Source of the DNA: Mixophyes australis
Lineage: Eukaryota; Chordata; Amphibia; Anura; Limnodynastidae
Direction of reading: 5' to 3'
DNA: 64,000 nt
Assembly (NCBI GenBank): GCA_036250195.1
Contig: JAVHZZ010000010.1
Span: 106,903,278 to 106,967,277 of the forward strand
In this document: one piece after another, positions 34,908 to 46,952 of the stretch
How the letters are laid out: each line of letters begins with the position of its first letter
Position numbering within the stretch: the first letter of the stretch is position 1
Translations under genes and position numbers: made by a program
Notes under the pieces: generated by a model
Told to the model about the DNA's origin: nothing
Seen by the model: only the letters and a program-made list of their open reading frames with translations
Database searches by the model: none

Positions 34908-37900
34908 AACACAAAATTGATGCATTGCGATCGATTGTCAAACAGTGTATGTACAGGTCCATTCACTTACATTATAAATTTCATCTACCAGCGTCAAAGT
35001 GATTTTTAGAGGCTATGAGAACCCACGTTAGACACGTAACAATAATTCCACTGTATAGACAAACATCCAGATAGAACCTCCCTCTAGTATGTGACAGCTA
35101 CACTGATTCCCAACATCCCGCTGGACGCCAGATCCTGCAGCCGGACACAGCTGCCTAAGCCAATATTGTAAATTTGTGTACAATTGTCAGTAAAGTATTT
35201 AGGAGGGCTGGGAAGCCTGCCAACTGCAGTAATACTTCAGAGACTTTAATAGAGCATTTCGTGCACATGTTCTTCGATATAAGTGCCTGGTGCTTTGTGA
35301 CATAGGAAGATGTAACACAATTTGCAGTAACAATATGTCTGGTTCTAGTCCTTGGAATGATAGATGGTGAAGACTTTGCTGCGTCTTCCAACGTGACTCA
35401 TTTCAGGCTTCCCCCAAACTCCGGAATTGTTTTCAGTTCGTAAATATCTGGACTGAATTAAATATACTTATATAAGTCTAATTTACTTCTTGTCACTGCA
35501 ATCGTAAAATAAGTGGGAAGATGGGAACAGAATGTTGTGTATCAGTGAAATGGGGCTATTTCTGGAGTCAATATTTACTAATTTGGAGGAGTGTTTTCGG
35601 TAGTGAGATCTTGCCCACGTTATGTTGTGATAGATGTAGATGAGGAATGTCTATTATTTTAATATATGCCGGTAATTCTGAGGTTTTACCTGATCATCTG
35701 TTTTTTTTATTGCAGACGCCCTCAGCCCAGACCCTCAAATCGCTGATCTCTTCCGGGAATATTCTTTTTAATTCAATTAAAGATTACAATACAGTCATAT
35801 ACAGTATTTCCATGAAACTAAGGGGAATAGGAAAGAACAATAAGAAATTGCATTTTTATTATATCAGAGCAAGAATCTGCAAATAATAAAGGTAAGACTA
35901 ATTGGGACGTGTTTACAAACATTGAATAAAATCACTTGCGAGTGCTCAGCAGCCCCCTACGTATAAATTAGGGTGGGCAGGACATTTTTGATTCCTGCCC
36001 CCACCGTAACGTGGGGCAAAAAACGTTGTTTTGCTTAAAAGTGTGTGGGGCTTATTGGTATGAGCAGAGCGCTATTTACCTGTGGTGATTGTCCCTTGTC
36101 ACAAGAAGAAATAAGACTGCGCACAGTCCATGCGCAGAGTATGTGGAACATTTTTTCCTGTTTAGTTTTCTGTCGCACTATTTGGCGCAAGTTCTCTGCG
36201 TAATTGTTTTTAGAAATGTCCTCAAAATTATAATTCAGCAATTATATCCGTCTCCCAGTTACTGCCGCCCAAGACCCCTGCACCTCATTCTCCAAGCACA
36301 AAATGGACAATGGCGCAGTCCTCTCTGCTGGTGCCTCGTGCCTCCATTTGTGCAAGTGCGCCTAAATTAGAGTCAAGGATGATGGCGTTAGCCAAGGAGA
36401 GGATGTTGGTGACAGGCACCTATCTTGTTCGTAAACGAGATTTCCTTTGGCGGAGTAAAATCATTGAAATAAGATAAAAGGGGGAGGGAGGGTTATTACA
36501 ATTGTGAAAAGAGCATTTCTGCTCAGTAGGTTGGACTACAGCAGAAAAGTGTATTTATTAGCTGCACTTTGCTCTATGTATCACACAGGTCGCTCGTGGG
36601 TCCTCGCTGACGATAACTGGACTCCTTCACCTATAATTCCTGCCCCCCATCTGACCGGTCATAGGACACTGTGTATATAATCTGGACCTGCTTTGTACAA
36701 ACAGCAACAGATAACAGAAGATGATATTTGCAGATAGTTTGCACATTTTCCGTGACACAGAGTTAGACAGATCAGGACCTTATTAATGGTTCAACCCGCC
36801 TTAGGCTAATATGCTTGTAGCGCCCTCGTCTTCTATGCCAGCCTAATATACAGTACGTAAAAACTCACCCTTAACTTAAAATCCGTCTTCCTTTACCCCC
36901 CCCACGCCAATGTTTACCGTCGCTTGTTTTCGAACGTCTGCTTCATTTGTCTATTTAAATTGTTAACGCCAATCTTTGCGCTACTGAGGGTGAGAGGGGG
37001 GGATATCGCACCTACACCTGTCGCCATCCTTGTCTCTCATTATCCTCAAGCGCCCACCCAAGGAAGGCTCATTGTCTTCAATCTGTCAAGAATAAAACCT
37101 TACTACATTTTTCTTTTATGCTTTCTTATTACTTTGGAGAACAACTATTCTCCTGTTGTTTAAATTGAATTTCAGTTTATTCCTCTCCCTGTCACAATTT
37201 TGCACCCTCAAAAGTCTTGTAGACTCGTCGGCCTGTTGGATAATCAGGTGACAGAAAAACATTCAAATAGATAAGTTTAAGGAAATATATTGAGCGTGTT
37301 ATTTCCAAGTGGAGACAGCAGCACACGTGGGTGTAATTATATAAAACTGGTCTTAATAAATAGTAGATTGGTCTTATTTACGTTCTTGTCCTCTCACAGA
37401 GCTGCGGATATTGAAGCAATAAGCCCCTCTCATCCCCCCCACCCAACCTGAGCAGTCTGTTCTGAGTCAGGGCCTTCCACGTCAGTGTCTGCAGCGAGCG
37501 TGAGCCCTCAGGATCACATTAGTGAGTCACAAGTACATGAGGCTGATTCCAGACTGTGCTGGTGAACGAACAATTGTTGCTTCTTTTCACCTGGTTTATT
37601 GGGCAGATCCAATTAGCCGCTGGTCCCCCGGGATCCTTTTACGATTTGTCTCCCCGGGATGTTTCTGGTAATAATCTCTGCTCGTATCCGCTTGAAATTA
37701 GTGTTTTTCTGACCGGTAATATCTGGTTTTGTGCGCAGAAAAAATATTGCGCAAAGTTCCTACCGGACCTCACAACTAATTGAATCAGCCATTAAAAGTT
37801 GTGTTCTTAACGGTCCCTTCTATTCACTTTCTCATATTCGGTGGTCCGACGCAGGACGCTGGGAGTTGTAGTTCTACAACAGGTGCGTCACAGGATACCC

Positions 37901-38299
37901 GCCCAGGTATTATAGTATTAGAAGATATAAGAGTATGTTGTTCGATAATAAAAGTGTTTTTATGATAAGTCCAGAACAACGTTACAAATGGAAAAGAGCG
38001 ATCAATGAGATTACTGTGACCAGACATACCTGTGGAACTACAAGTTTCAGCATGCCCTACCAGCTGCCCAAGGGCAAACGCAGGATTTGTGGAGGGGGGT
38101 TACCACACCGCCAGTGGGCGTGACCAGCATGCATGGGGGCGTGGCTATAATATTAGACAGTGCTTGGCTGCTCTCCAACTCTTCCTATCCCCATAATATA
38201 TATGGACAATGCTGCGTGCACTACTGTTAGGTGCTCACAGCTCTCCCTTTTCAAGCAGACCCATGTGATGCGAGGGCAGGGTCCAGCCATCTCAATTAT
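34908..38299. other. 3.4 kb non-coding
   Basis: No exon, RNA gene or transposon end was recognised. 'gctgggagttgtagttctac' near 37859 and 'aactacaagtttcagcatgc' at 38036 resemble the inner arms of the hAT hairpin element at 46806 and may be old remnants in inverted arrangement. Confidence 0.4.
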
Positions 38300-38370
38300 A
38301 CAGTGCCCCAGGCTTGGAGGGGGGTTTCCAGGCACTAGACAACCCCCCCTCGGTTTGCCTATGCTGCCCT
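38300..38370. repeat. Inverted dispersed fragment, copy 2
   Basis: Opposite-orientation copy of 25009-25075, with 'ggggggtttccaggcactag' and 'cccccctcggtttgcctatg'. Confidence 0.5.
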
Positions 38371-39960
38371 ATATTAAAGCACAGATTATTATATAGAGCC
38401 ACAAACTCAAACAATAACAAAAGGACACGGAAAGGATTATTTTGCTTTTGTTTGTGGCTTGGAGGTGACACAATTAGTCATCGATGTATCTGTAAATATC
38501 TACAAAGGAAACACAATGTGTCACTATGTAGACTGGACGCCTCCGTTAATCTATATTCTGCTGAGTTTCTCTTGTTCTTTGTTTCTAATTTTTGTTTGAT
38601 TCTTTCACCCAGAACAGTTGTCAGAGTCACCATTATGTTGTCACTTTCGTTACTGTATATAAATTGTTTAAGATGTAAGGACGTGAAATGCTGCTTTGGA
38701 AAGGAGATTATACCCCGGGGGCAGATTCCTCAGTCCGGCTGAACCACATAACATGCTGGATAGTGCTGACATTATCTGATCTTCTCTGAGAAGTAGATGG
38801 AGCTCTAGATACCTCTCCTAGATGATGTATCCGCCCTGCTCTCAGTGCTTCTAGTAGACATGACAGAGGATACAGAGAAACTAAACTCTAAATGTGAACA
38901 GTCAGATTATGGGGGTCATTTAGAGTTCTTTTTTGGGGGGTAAGGTACGCGTTTAGGTGCTACGCTTGTGCGGTTCCGTACGTAGATTGCGTCTCCTTAT
39001 GTCTTGAGAGCCAGAATCGGGGCGTTCATGTAACTGCGACACAATTGTACGTGGAGACATCGGCGGGCGCTGGAGGGCTGCTTGCGGGGTCCACACACAG
39101 GGACGATGATTAATATTGGTCAATAATTGTGTTTACTAATAAAATGACTTCATGTGAAAAAATAATTAGTGCGTCAAATAATATAACCAGATTTTGTTAC
39201 ACAAATCTTAATTTATGATATTATTAAATGATTACGTTATTATATCACATAATATATAGAACATGACAACCCAATGGCCGGTCAATAACCCAGAAGCTCC
39301 AGAAATATCCAAGTAACATTGTAGCACAGAATAATATCATGTTATGTGTGTTAGTCTGATTGTGTCAGACACAAAGTAACCAACACTGACACTCATACAC
39401 TCACATCTCTGTGTTATATATTCATGCTGTTATTATGTATCGTGTGGTGTTATGTCAGGTTGTATAACTAATCTGTGTTCTATATTACACAAGTGTAGTA
39501 TTGTGTATAGGACTGTATTATGTGTTGTGTGTATAGAACTGTATCGGGTGTTAGATGTCTGTACTATTTTGCTGGAGTATATTATTATTATTTTTGGAGT
39601 ATACTATGTGCATTTTGTTTTTGTCCCTGTGTTGCATGCTATTGTGTGATTGTGTTATGTGAGTGTGTATGTTATATGATTGTGGAGTGTAACTCTATTG
39701 TATATGGCTGTATTCTGTTATACTTTCCTAGAGTTCTGTGTTACGCCTGTAATGGGCTACTGTAGTGTGCAGTGTTACTGTGTTATATGTCCTTCATTAT
39801 AATTGTGATATATATTATAAAAGTAAATATAAAATAATTGATTATATACTCTTCAGTAATGTGACTGTATTGTGTGTGTTGTATGACTGTAGTTTATGAT
39901 TGTATAGCATGTGCTCTATGGCTGTGTACAGGGTGTCAGTGTTGTATATGTATATCTGTA
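38371..39960. other. Non-coding, becoming TG-rich to the right
   Basis: 38371-39380 is unremarkable. From about 39380 the sequence is a loose mixture of 'tgtgtt', 'tgtattgtg' and 'gtatagaactgta' phrases. It looks like the unexpanded or decayed precursor of the array that starts at 39961. Confidence 0.5.
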
Positions 39961-42900
39961 TTGTGTGCGTTACATTATATATCTAGACTGTGTGTGTGTT
40001 ACATTGTATATCAGGGATGTGTGTGTGTTACATTTTATATCAGGGATGTGTGTGTGTGTGTTACATTGTATATCAGGGATGTGTGTGTGTGTTACATTGT
40101 ATATCAGGGATGTGTGTGTGTTACATTGTATATCAGGGATGTGCGTGTGTTACACTGTATATCTGGGCTGTGCGTGTGTTACATTGTATATCTGGGCTGT
40201 GCGTGTGTTACATTGTATATCTGGGCTGTGCGTGTGTTACATTGTATATCTGGGCTGTGCGTGTGTTACATTGTATATCTGGGCTGTGTGTGTGTTACAT
40301 TGTATATCTGGGCTGTGTGTGTTACATTGTATATCTGGGCTGTGTGTGTTACATTGTATATCTGGGCTGTGTGTGTGATACATTGTATATCTGGGCTGTG
40401 TGTTACATTATATATCTGGGCTGTGTGTGTGATACATTGTATATCTGGGCTGTGTGTTACATTATATATCTGGGCTGTGTGTGTGTTACATTGTATATCT
40501 GGGCTGTGTGTTACATTATATATCTGGGCTGTGTGTGTGATACATTGTATATCTGGGCTGTGTGTGTGTTACATTGTATATCTGGGCTGTGTGTGTGTTA
40601 CATTGTATATCTGGGCTGTGTGTGTGTGTTACACTGTATATCTGGGCTGTGTGTTACATTATATATCTGGGCTGTGTGTGTGATACATTGTATATCTGGG
40701 CTGTGTGTTACATTATATATCTGGGCTGTGTGTGTGATACATTGTATATCTGGGCTGTGTGTTACATTATATATCTGGGCTGTGTGTGTGATACATTGTA
40801 TATCTGGGCTGTGTGTTACATTGTATATCTGGGCTGTGTGTGTTACATTGTATATCTGGGCTGTGTGTGTGTTACATTGTATATCTGGGCTGTGTGTGTG
40901 TTACATTGTATATCTGGGCTGTGTGTGTGTTACACTGTATATCTGGGCTGTGTGTTACATTATAAATCTGGGGTGTGTGTGTGTTACATTGTATATCTGG
41001 GCTGTGTGTTACATTATATATCTGGGCTGTGTGTGTGTTACATTGTATATCTGGGCTGTGTGTTACATTATATATCTGGGCTGTGTGTGTGATACATTGT
41101 ATATCTGGGCTGTGTGTTACATTATATATCTGGGCTGTGTGTGTGTTACATTGTATATCTGGGCTGTGTGTGATACATTGTATATCTGGGCTGTGTGTGT
41201 GATACATTGTATATCTGGGCTGTGTGTTACATTATATATCTGGGCTGTGTGTGTGATACATTGTATATTTGGGCTGTGTGTTACATTATATATCTGGGCT
41301 GTGTGTGTGATACATTGTATATCTGGGCTGTGTGTTACATTATATATCTGGGCTGTGTGTGTGTTACATTGTATATCTGGGCTGTGTGATACATTGTATA
41401 TCTGGGCTGTGTGTTACATTATATATCTGGGCTGTGTGTGTGTTACATTGTATATCTGGGCTGTGTGTGTGTTACATTGTATATCTGGGCTGTGTGTGTG
41501 TTACACTGTATATCTGGGCTGTGTGTGTGATACATTGTATATCTGGGCTGTGTGTGTGTTACATTGTATATCTGGGCTGTGTGTGTGTTACATTGTATAT
41601 CTGGGCTGTGTGTGTTGCATTGTATATCTGGGCTGTGTGTGTTACACTGTATATCTGGGCTGTGTGTTACATTGTATATCTGGTGTGTGTGTTACATTGT
41701 ATATCTGGTATGTGTGTTACATTGTATATCTGCTGTGTGTGTTACAGTGTATATCTGGGCTGTGTATGTTACATTGTATATCTGGGCTGTGTGTGTGTTA
41801 CATTGTATATCTGGGCTGTGTGTGTGTTACATTGTATATCTGGGCTGTGTGTGTGTTACATTGTATATCTGGGCTGTGTGTGTGTTACACTGTATATCTG
41901 GGCTGTGTTACATTATATATCTGGGCTGTGTGTGTGATACATTGTATATCTGGGCTGTGTGTTACATTGTATATCTGGGCTGTGTGTGTGTTACATTGTA
42001 TATCTGGGCTGTGTGTGTGTTACATTGTATATCTGGGCTGTGTGTGTGTTACATTGTATATCTGGGCTGTGTGTGTGTTACACTGTATATCTGGGCTGTG
42101 TGTTACATTATATATCTGGGCTGTGTGTGTGATACATTGTATATCTGGGCTGTGTGTTACATTATATATCTGGGCTGTGTGTGTGATACATTGTATATCT
42201 GGGCTGTGTGTAACATTATATATCTGGGCTGTGTGTGTGATACATTGTATATCTGGGCTGTGTGTTACATTATATATCTGGGCTGTGTGTGTGATACATT
42301 GTATATCTGGGCTGTGTGTTACATTGTATATCTGGGCTGTGTGTTACATTGTATATCTGGGCTGTGTGTGTGTTACATTGTATATCTGGGCTGTGTGTGT
42401 GTGTTACATTGTATATCTGGGCTGTGTGTGTGTTACACTGTATATCTGGGCTGTGTGTTACATTATATATCTGGGCTGTGTGTGTGATACATTGTATATT
42501 TGGGCTGTGTGTTACATTATATATCTGGGCTGTGTGTGTGATACATTGTATATCTGGGCTGTGTGTTACATTATATATCTGGGCTGTGTGTGTGTTACAT
42601 TGTATATCTGGGCTGTGTGATACATTGTATATCTGGGCTGTGTGTTACATTATATATCTGGGCTGTGTGTGTGTTACATTGTATATCTGGGCTGTGTGTG
42701 TGTTACATTGTATATCTGGGCTGTGTGTGTGTTACACTGTATATCTGGGCTGTGTGTTACATTATATATCTGGACTGTGTGTGTGATACATTGTATATCT
42801 GGGCTGTGTGTTACATTATATATCTGGGCTGTGTGTGTGATACATTGTATATCTGGGCTGTGTGTTACATTATATATCTGGGCTGTGTGTGTGTTACATT

Positions 42901-43680
42901 GTATATCTGGGCTGTGTGTGATACATTGTATATCTGGGCTGTGTGTGTGTTACACTGTATATCTGGGCTGTGTGTTACATTATATATCTGGGCTGTGTGT
43001 GTGATACATTGTATATCTGGGCTGTGTGTTACATTATATATCTGGGCTGTGTGTGTGATACATTGTATATCTGGGCTGTGTGTTACATTGTATATCTGGG
43101 CTGTGTGTGTGATACATTGTATATCTGGGCTGTGTGTGATACATTGTATATCTGGGCTGTGTGTTACATTGTATATCTGGGCTGTGTGTGTGATACATTG
43201 TATATCTGGGCTGTGTGTGATACATTGTATATCTGGGCTGGTTGTGTGTTACACTGTATATCTGGGCTGTGTGTTACATTATATATCTGGGCTGTGTGTG
43301 TGATACATTGTATATCTGGGCTGTGTGTTACATTATATATCTGGGCTGTGTGTGTGATACATTGTATATCTGGGCTGTGTGTTACATTATATATCTGGGC
43401 TGTGTGTGTGATACATTGTATATCTGGGCTGTGTGTGATACATTGTATATCTGGGCTGTGTGTTACATTGTATATCTGGGCTGTGTGTGTGATACATTGT
43501 ATATCTGGGCTGTGTGTTACATTATATATCTGGGCTGTGTGTGATACATTGTATATCTGGGCTGTGTGTGTGATACATTGTATATCTGGGCTGTGTGTTA
43601 CATTATATATCTGGGCTGTGTGTGTGATACATTGTATATCTGGGCTGTGTGTGATACATTGTATATCTGGGCTGTGTGTG
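39961..43680 (+). repeat. 3.7-kb minisatellite with higher-order structure
   Basis: Roughly 130 head-to-tail units of about 25-31 bp, each with a (TG)n run of variable length, then 'tacattgtatatctgggc'. Three main types recur: a 29-bp 'tgttacattgtatatc' unit, a 25-bp 'gttacattatatatc' unit, and a 29-bp 'gatacattgtatatc' unit. The last two alternate as 54-bp dimers. The left edge carries a 'tatcagggatg' variant class. The 876-residue frame and its many companions are produced by the repeat and are not genes. The array ends about 25 bp before the DKK3 promoter motifs. Confidence 0.97.
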
Positions 43681-43683
43681 TTC

Positions 43684-43790
43684 CCTCCACACGTGCTCTC
43701 CTGTGACGTCACTCACTCTGACCTATCCATCAGCCTATTATGACTCAGTATGCAGATTAGTGGGCGTGTCCCTGTCCCAGACCAGAGTTG
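43684..43790 (+). promoter_or_regulatory. DKK3: Candidate DKK3 promoter
   Basis: A short unique stretch between the big minisatellite and the candidate first exon. It has a full palindromic CRE (TGACGTCA, 43704-43711), a consensus AP-1 site (TGACTCA, 43741-43747), an octamer-like atgcagat and a GC/KLF-like gtgggcgtgtccc at about 43759-43772. There is no TATA box at an obvious position. The transcription start is not determined. The assignment rests on position immediately upstream of a good splice donor leading to the DKK3 coding exon. Confidence 0.5.
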
Positions 43791-43839
43791 ATGTTGAGCA
43801 TTGTTCATCCAGATCTGTCAGCAGCAGCAGCAGCCGCAG
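43771..43839 (+). other. DKK3: Candidate DKK3 exon 1 (5' UTR)
   Basis: The 3' end is the splice donor CCGCAG|GTTAGT (GT at 43840-43841); the 5' end is approximate. It carries a (CAG)5-like run. Splicing to the acceptor at 44998 would place it in the 5' UTR, as in mammalian DKK3, whose first exon is non-coding. An upstream ATG at 43791 in a weak context would open a 39-codon frame that ends at 45069, overlapping the DKK3 start. Confidence 0.45.
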
Positions 43840-43889
43840 GTTAGTGCGGGGTCCTGTCACGTGATGTGTGTACCTGGGGACCTGGGTCA

Positions 43890-43921
43890 TGTATGTATGT
43901 ATGTATGTATGTATGTATGTA

Positions 43922-43956
<35 letters not shown>

Positions 43957-44070
43957 TGGATGTATGTATGTATGTATGTAGTATGTGTGGGATGTATGTA
44001 TGCATGATGGATGGATGTATGTGTTATGCAGAGGATGTATGTAGTATGTATGTGTATGATGTATGTAATA
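43890..44070 (+). repeat. (ATGT)n/(TG)n microsatellite, DKK3 intron 1
   Basis: 'gtatgtatgt' runs at 43890-43926, a (GT)n tract to about 43953, then further ATGT and degenerate 'gatggatgtatg' repeats to about 44070. Confidence 0.95.
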
Positions 44071-44325
44071 TACAGATGATGTCTCTAATCCCCAGCTCCT
44101 GGGGTGCTGTCACTGATCACTGTTTTGGGGCCTCACCCCTCAGGATTTGCTGACATTGATATATTGATCTTGTTGATAAATGTGTCAGTATCTGTCTAGT
44201 GCTTTATTGTCACCCAAATATCTGTCCCTGGAATTGTCCCTATTTTTCACTATTGAGAGGTGATACATGAGAGCTAATTACTGATTGATACATGTGTACG
44301 TTACCCCTAATGTCGGACAGAAGAT

Positions 44326-44792
44326 GGTGATGGGTAACAGGTGGCCCTAGGGCCATATGGGGCCCTCCGAGCCCTCACCCGTGGCCCCAGCTCCTTCCTG
44401 CTGTACTGACAGATGTGTTTGTTATAGCGTGTAACACGTGTGTATAATGACTGCTGATGTGTTATTACAGATAGACATCTGATTTTTGTAATAAATGCAC
44501 TGTTCTAGCTTATTACTGAGATTAAGGGTAATATGTGACCCTTTTGATGGTTCATGGGCCCCCATGTGGCCCCTGATGTGCAGCAGGTTGCCTATCACTG
44601 ACATAAAACAATACATTGAATGAAAGAGAGGGACATCTATCTGTAATAACTCATCAGCAGTCATTATACACACGTGTTACACGCTATAACACACATCTGA
44701 CAATGAAGCTGGAAGGAGCTGGGGACCCTAGGGCAACATGTGGCCCTCCAAGTCCTCACCTGTGGCCCTAGGGCCACCTTTTGCCCATCACT
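44326..44792. mobile_element. Long palindromic transposon, hAT-like ends
   Basis: About 467 bp in DKK3 intron 1. Inner arms at 44411-44481 and 44632-44699 are near-perfect inverses ('gttatagcgtgtaacacgtg' and 'cacgtgttacacgctataac'). Outer arms share 'ggtggccctagggcc'. The right terminus inverts to CAGTGATGGGCAAAAGG, typical of hAT-type MITEs; the left terminus is decayed (ggtgatgggtaacagg). I could not establish a clean 8-bp duplication. A partial copy is fused to the 36-bp minisatellite at 59643. Confidence 0.65.
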
Positions 44793-45023
44793 GATCTAAA
44801 GGAATATACTTCAGTAAAGCATCTGTTTTTTTGCCCATTGCGGACACGTGTGTATTGGGCACTCATCAGTTCAGGCAACAGGAAAGGGCAACTGGCGTTC
44901 CCAGCAGGAAGCGTGTGTTACCGTGTGTGTCGTGTGTGTCATGTGTGATGGTCTGTGTGGTTCACTCCCAGTTTGTCAATATCTTGTCTCCGCTGCAGAC
45001 CTAGAGACCAGGATTGTCCTAGG

Positions 45024-45266
45024 ATGTGTTCTACGTTCAGCGTCTCCAGGATGGTCCTCCTGGCCATGAGCCTGGTCCTTGTGGCCTCCTCTCCAACCGG
45101 AAGATCTCAGGACCCTGAGGATGTTCTGGAACTCGAGGACCCTCCTCTCTTCCCTCAGCCCCCGTTTAGACCCATCGAGGATGAGGCCAGCCTGAATGAG
45201 ATGTTCAGGGAGGTGGAGGAATTGATGGAGGACACTCAGTCCAAGCTGAACAACGCTGTGAAAGAG
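45024..45266 (+). CDS. DKK3: DKK3 coding exon 2 (residues 1-81)
   Basis: DKK3 is a secreted, glycosylated, divergent Dickkopf protein linked to modulation of Wnt and TGF-beta signalling. The exon runs from the acceptor ctgcag|AC (exon start 44999) to the donor AAAGAG|GTACGA (GT at 45267). The ATG at 45024 has A at -3. A second in-frame ATG at 45051 has A at -3 and G at +4, so either may be used. Residues 10-23 form the hydrophobic core of a signal peptide. The diagnostic block is LNEMFREVEELMEDTQSKL (residues 57-75), which matches vertebrate DKK3 almost exactly. The exon ends in phase 0 after Lys80-Glu81. Continuing in frame past the donor gives a non-conserved tail to 45317 that is intronic. 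Confidence 0.93.
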
Positions 45267-45563
45267 GTACGAGGCACCGAGCCATCTGTAGCAGAGTTTA
45301 TTGATGCCTCCTCTTAGTTACGTAGCTGCCCCCACAGCGGAGGACATGGTGGGTGCATTGTAGAGGGGGAAATATCACTTGTACCTGCCTAAGATCCGTA
45401 TGTGTGACAGGTCTCATCCTGATCCGGCCTTGTGTCCATCTGCGATATTCAGGGTTTTACTTACAAAAATATAATTTTTTTCAAGATGTTTGCATTACCT
45501 TCTAACAGTGTGTCCATTGGGACAATCGATTCCACGAATTACCGCCCCCCCCTCCCCCCCTAT
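45267..45563. other. Start of DKK3 intron 2
   Basis: Donor GTACGA, then non-coding sequence with a C tract at about 45545-45560. DKK3 intron 2 extends to 57265 (12 kb) and contains the elements listed below. Confidence 0.7.
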
Positions 45564-45882
45564 GGGCCTGATTCACTAAGTAAAAGTTAAGCAAAAGTAA
45601 GTACGGAAAAACCATGTTGCATTGGAGGGGGAGGTAAATTTAAAATGTGATGGCAGATTTATAGTTGGGGTAGGACATGTCCTAGATCAACTTTAAATTC
45701 CAATGTACAAATAGGCTATCCGGTATTTGTGTGCTACATGAAATAAAAGATAGTATTTTCCTTATGTGCAAAATAATAAACTTATTTGCACCCCTTGCAT
45801 TGTAACATGGATTTGTCCAGAAAACTTGAGTAAGAAAACTTACTCAATTTCTTTGCTTAACTTTCCTTAATGAATCAGGCCC
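45564..45882. mobile_element. MITE with GGGCCTGATTCA ends, 319 bp
   Basis: The left end is gggcctgattcactaagtaa followed by 'aagttaagcaaaagtaag'. The right end is the inverse: 'acttactcaatttctttgct', then 'taatgaatcaggccc'. The interior has no ORF. It lies in DKK3 intron 2. Confidence 0.75.
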
Positions 45883-46805
45883 AATGTGCTTTTAAAGTAC
45901 GGGATTTCAGCATCCGACCAGTATAGAGGCAGTTATAAAGTGCCTTGGTGATTATGGAATTATCTGTGACCCCCTTCCTCCCCTATGTACCCTGTTCAGT
46001 GCTGGCCAGGATGTGAAACAGCTGTAGAGAGTACAAGATTTCTGCCATACAGCAATAAGGCAGATCTAGGCTCTCGCTTCAAGGAAAAGTGCAAAAAAAT
46101 TATATAGTGCATTTACTTTCAGCTGTGGAAATAGCTGCTTTCCTTTAGCCTAAAGCAAAGCCTATGGCATAATAGACAGTTATATTTATCTGGTAATAAG
46201 TTGGACAGACTGTGGAGCAGATTGTTTTCAATCGGTTCCTAAAGTACTTAACGAGTTAACATCATCTGTGTTTTCTGTAGGAGATGCCGGATCTTTAGAT
46301 TTTCTGGTCTGATTTTCCTCTGGTTTTCCCCGTCCCTCCGTGTACTCCCAAATCCTGACCATTTTTTATTTCATAGCAACATTTTCTTGGCAGATCGCTA
46401 AATAAAACAGGAACATTTAGGGTGAAGCTGTGGTTTTTGCTAAAGACCAGTTTTTTTTATGGTCTAATATGGAAAAAAACAAAACTCCTTTTTTTCATTC
46501 CACGAGACGCACCGAATGTCTGAGAGGGGGTTTCACTTAAATGTGTATTAATATCCCACCGTGACAGTGTCTGGAGTCTTGTTGCAGTCACATCTGAAGA
46601 TTATTATCCTGTTTTGCCGATACAGGTTTATTTTAAGTCTTAATAGGAAATGTCGTCCTTTAATTGGGGAAAAGTAAGGTTTCCTGCTGAATTAAATGTT
46701 CTTGCAATACTTAGCTGTGCGTCATGAAAACCTGAATGTTATTTTCTTTGGGCGCAGTAGACGGTCTGCATTAGAGGGTGTGCGGTGGCGTTTTACAGTC
46801 TATGG
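45883..46805. other. Intronic, no feature seen
   Basis: Non-coding intron 2 sequence. Confidence 0.5.
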
Positions 46806-46952
46806 CAGTGTTGGCTAACCTGTGACACTCCAGGTGTTGTGAAACTACAAGTCCCAGCATACCCTTCCAGCAATAAGCTGCTATATATTGGCAAAGCATG
46901 CTGGGACTTGTAGTTTCACAACACCTGGAGTGTCACAGGTTGGCCAACACTG
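46806..46952. mobile_element. hAT-type hairpin MITE, 8-bp duplication
   Basis: A 147-bp element starting CAGTGTTGGCTAACCTGTGA and ending with the inverse (ggttggccaacactg). Both arms carry 'gaaactacaagtcccagcat', so the whole element folds into one hairpin with a short loop near 46877. Flanks GTCTATGG (46798-46805) and GTCAATGG (46953-46960) match at 7 of 8 positions. The CAGTG ends and 8-bp duplication identify a hAT derivative. Confidence 0.88.

Noticed and set aside
39990..42620. 876-residue open frame rich in Cys, Tyr and Ile, and many overlapping frames
   Set aside because: It lies wholly within the 3.7-kb minisatellite. The frame stays open because unit sums are multiples of three and no stop occurs in the motif. 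There is no domain, and companion frames on both strands are equally open.
45267..45317. Extension of the DKK3 exon 2 frame to a stop at 45317
   Set aside because: A consensus donor at 45267 coincides with the end of similarity to DKK3, and exon 3 continues the protein in phase.
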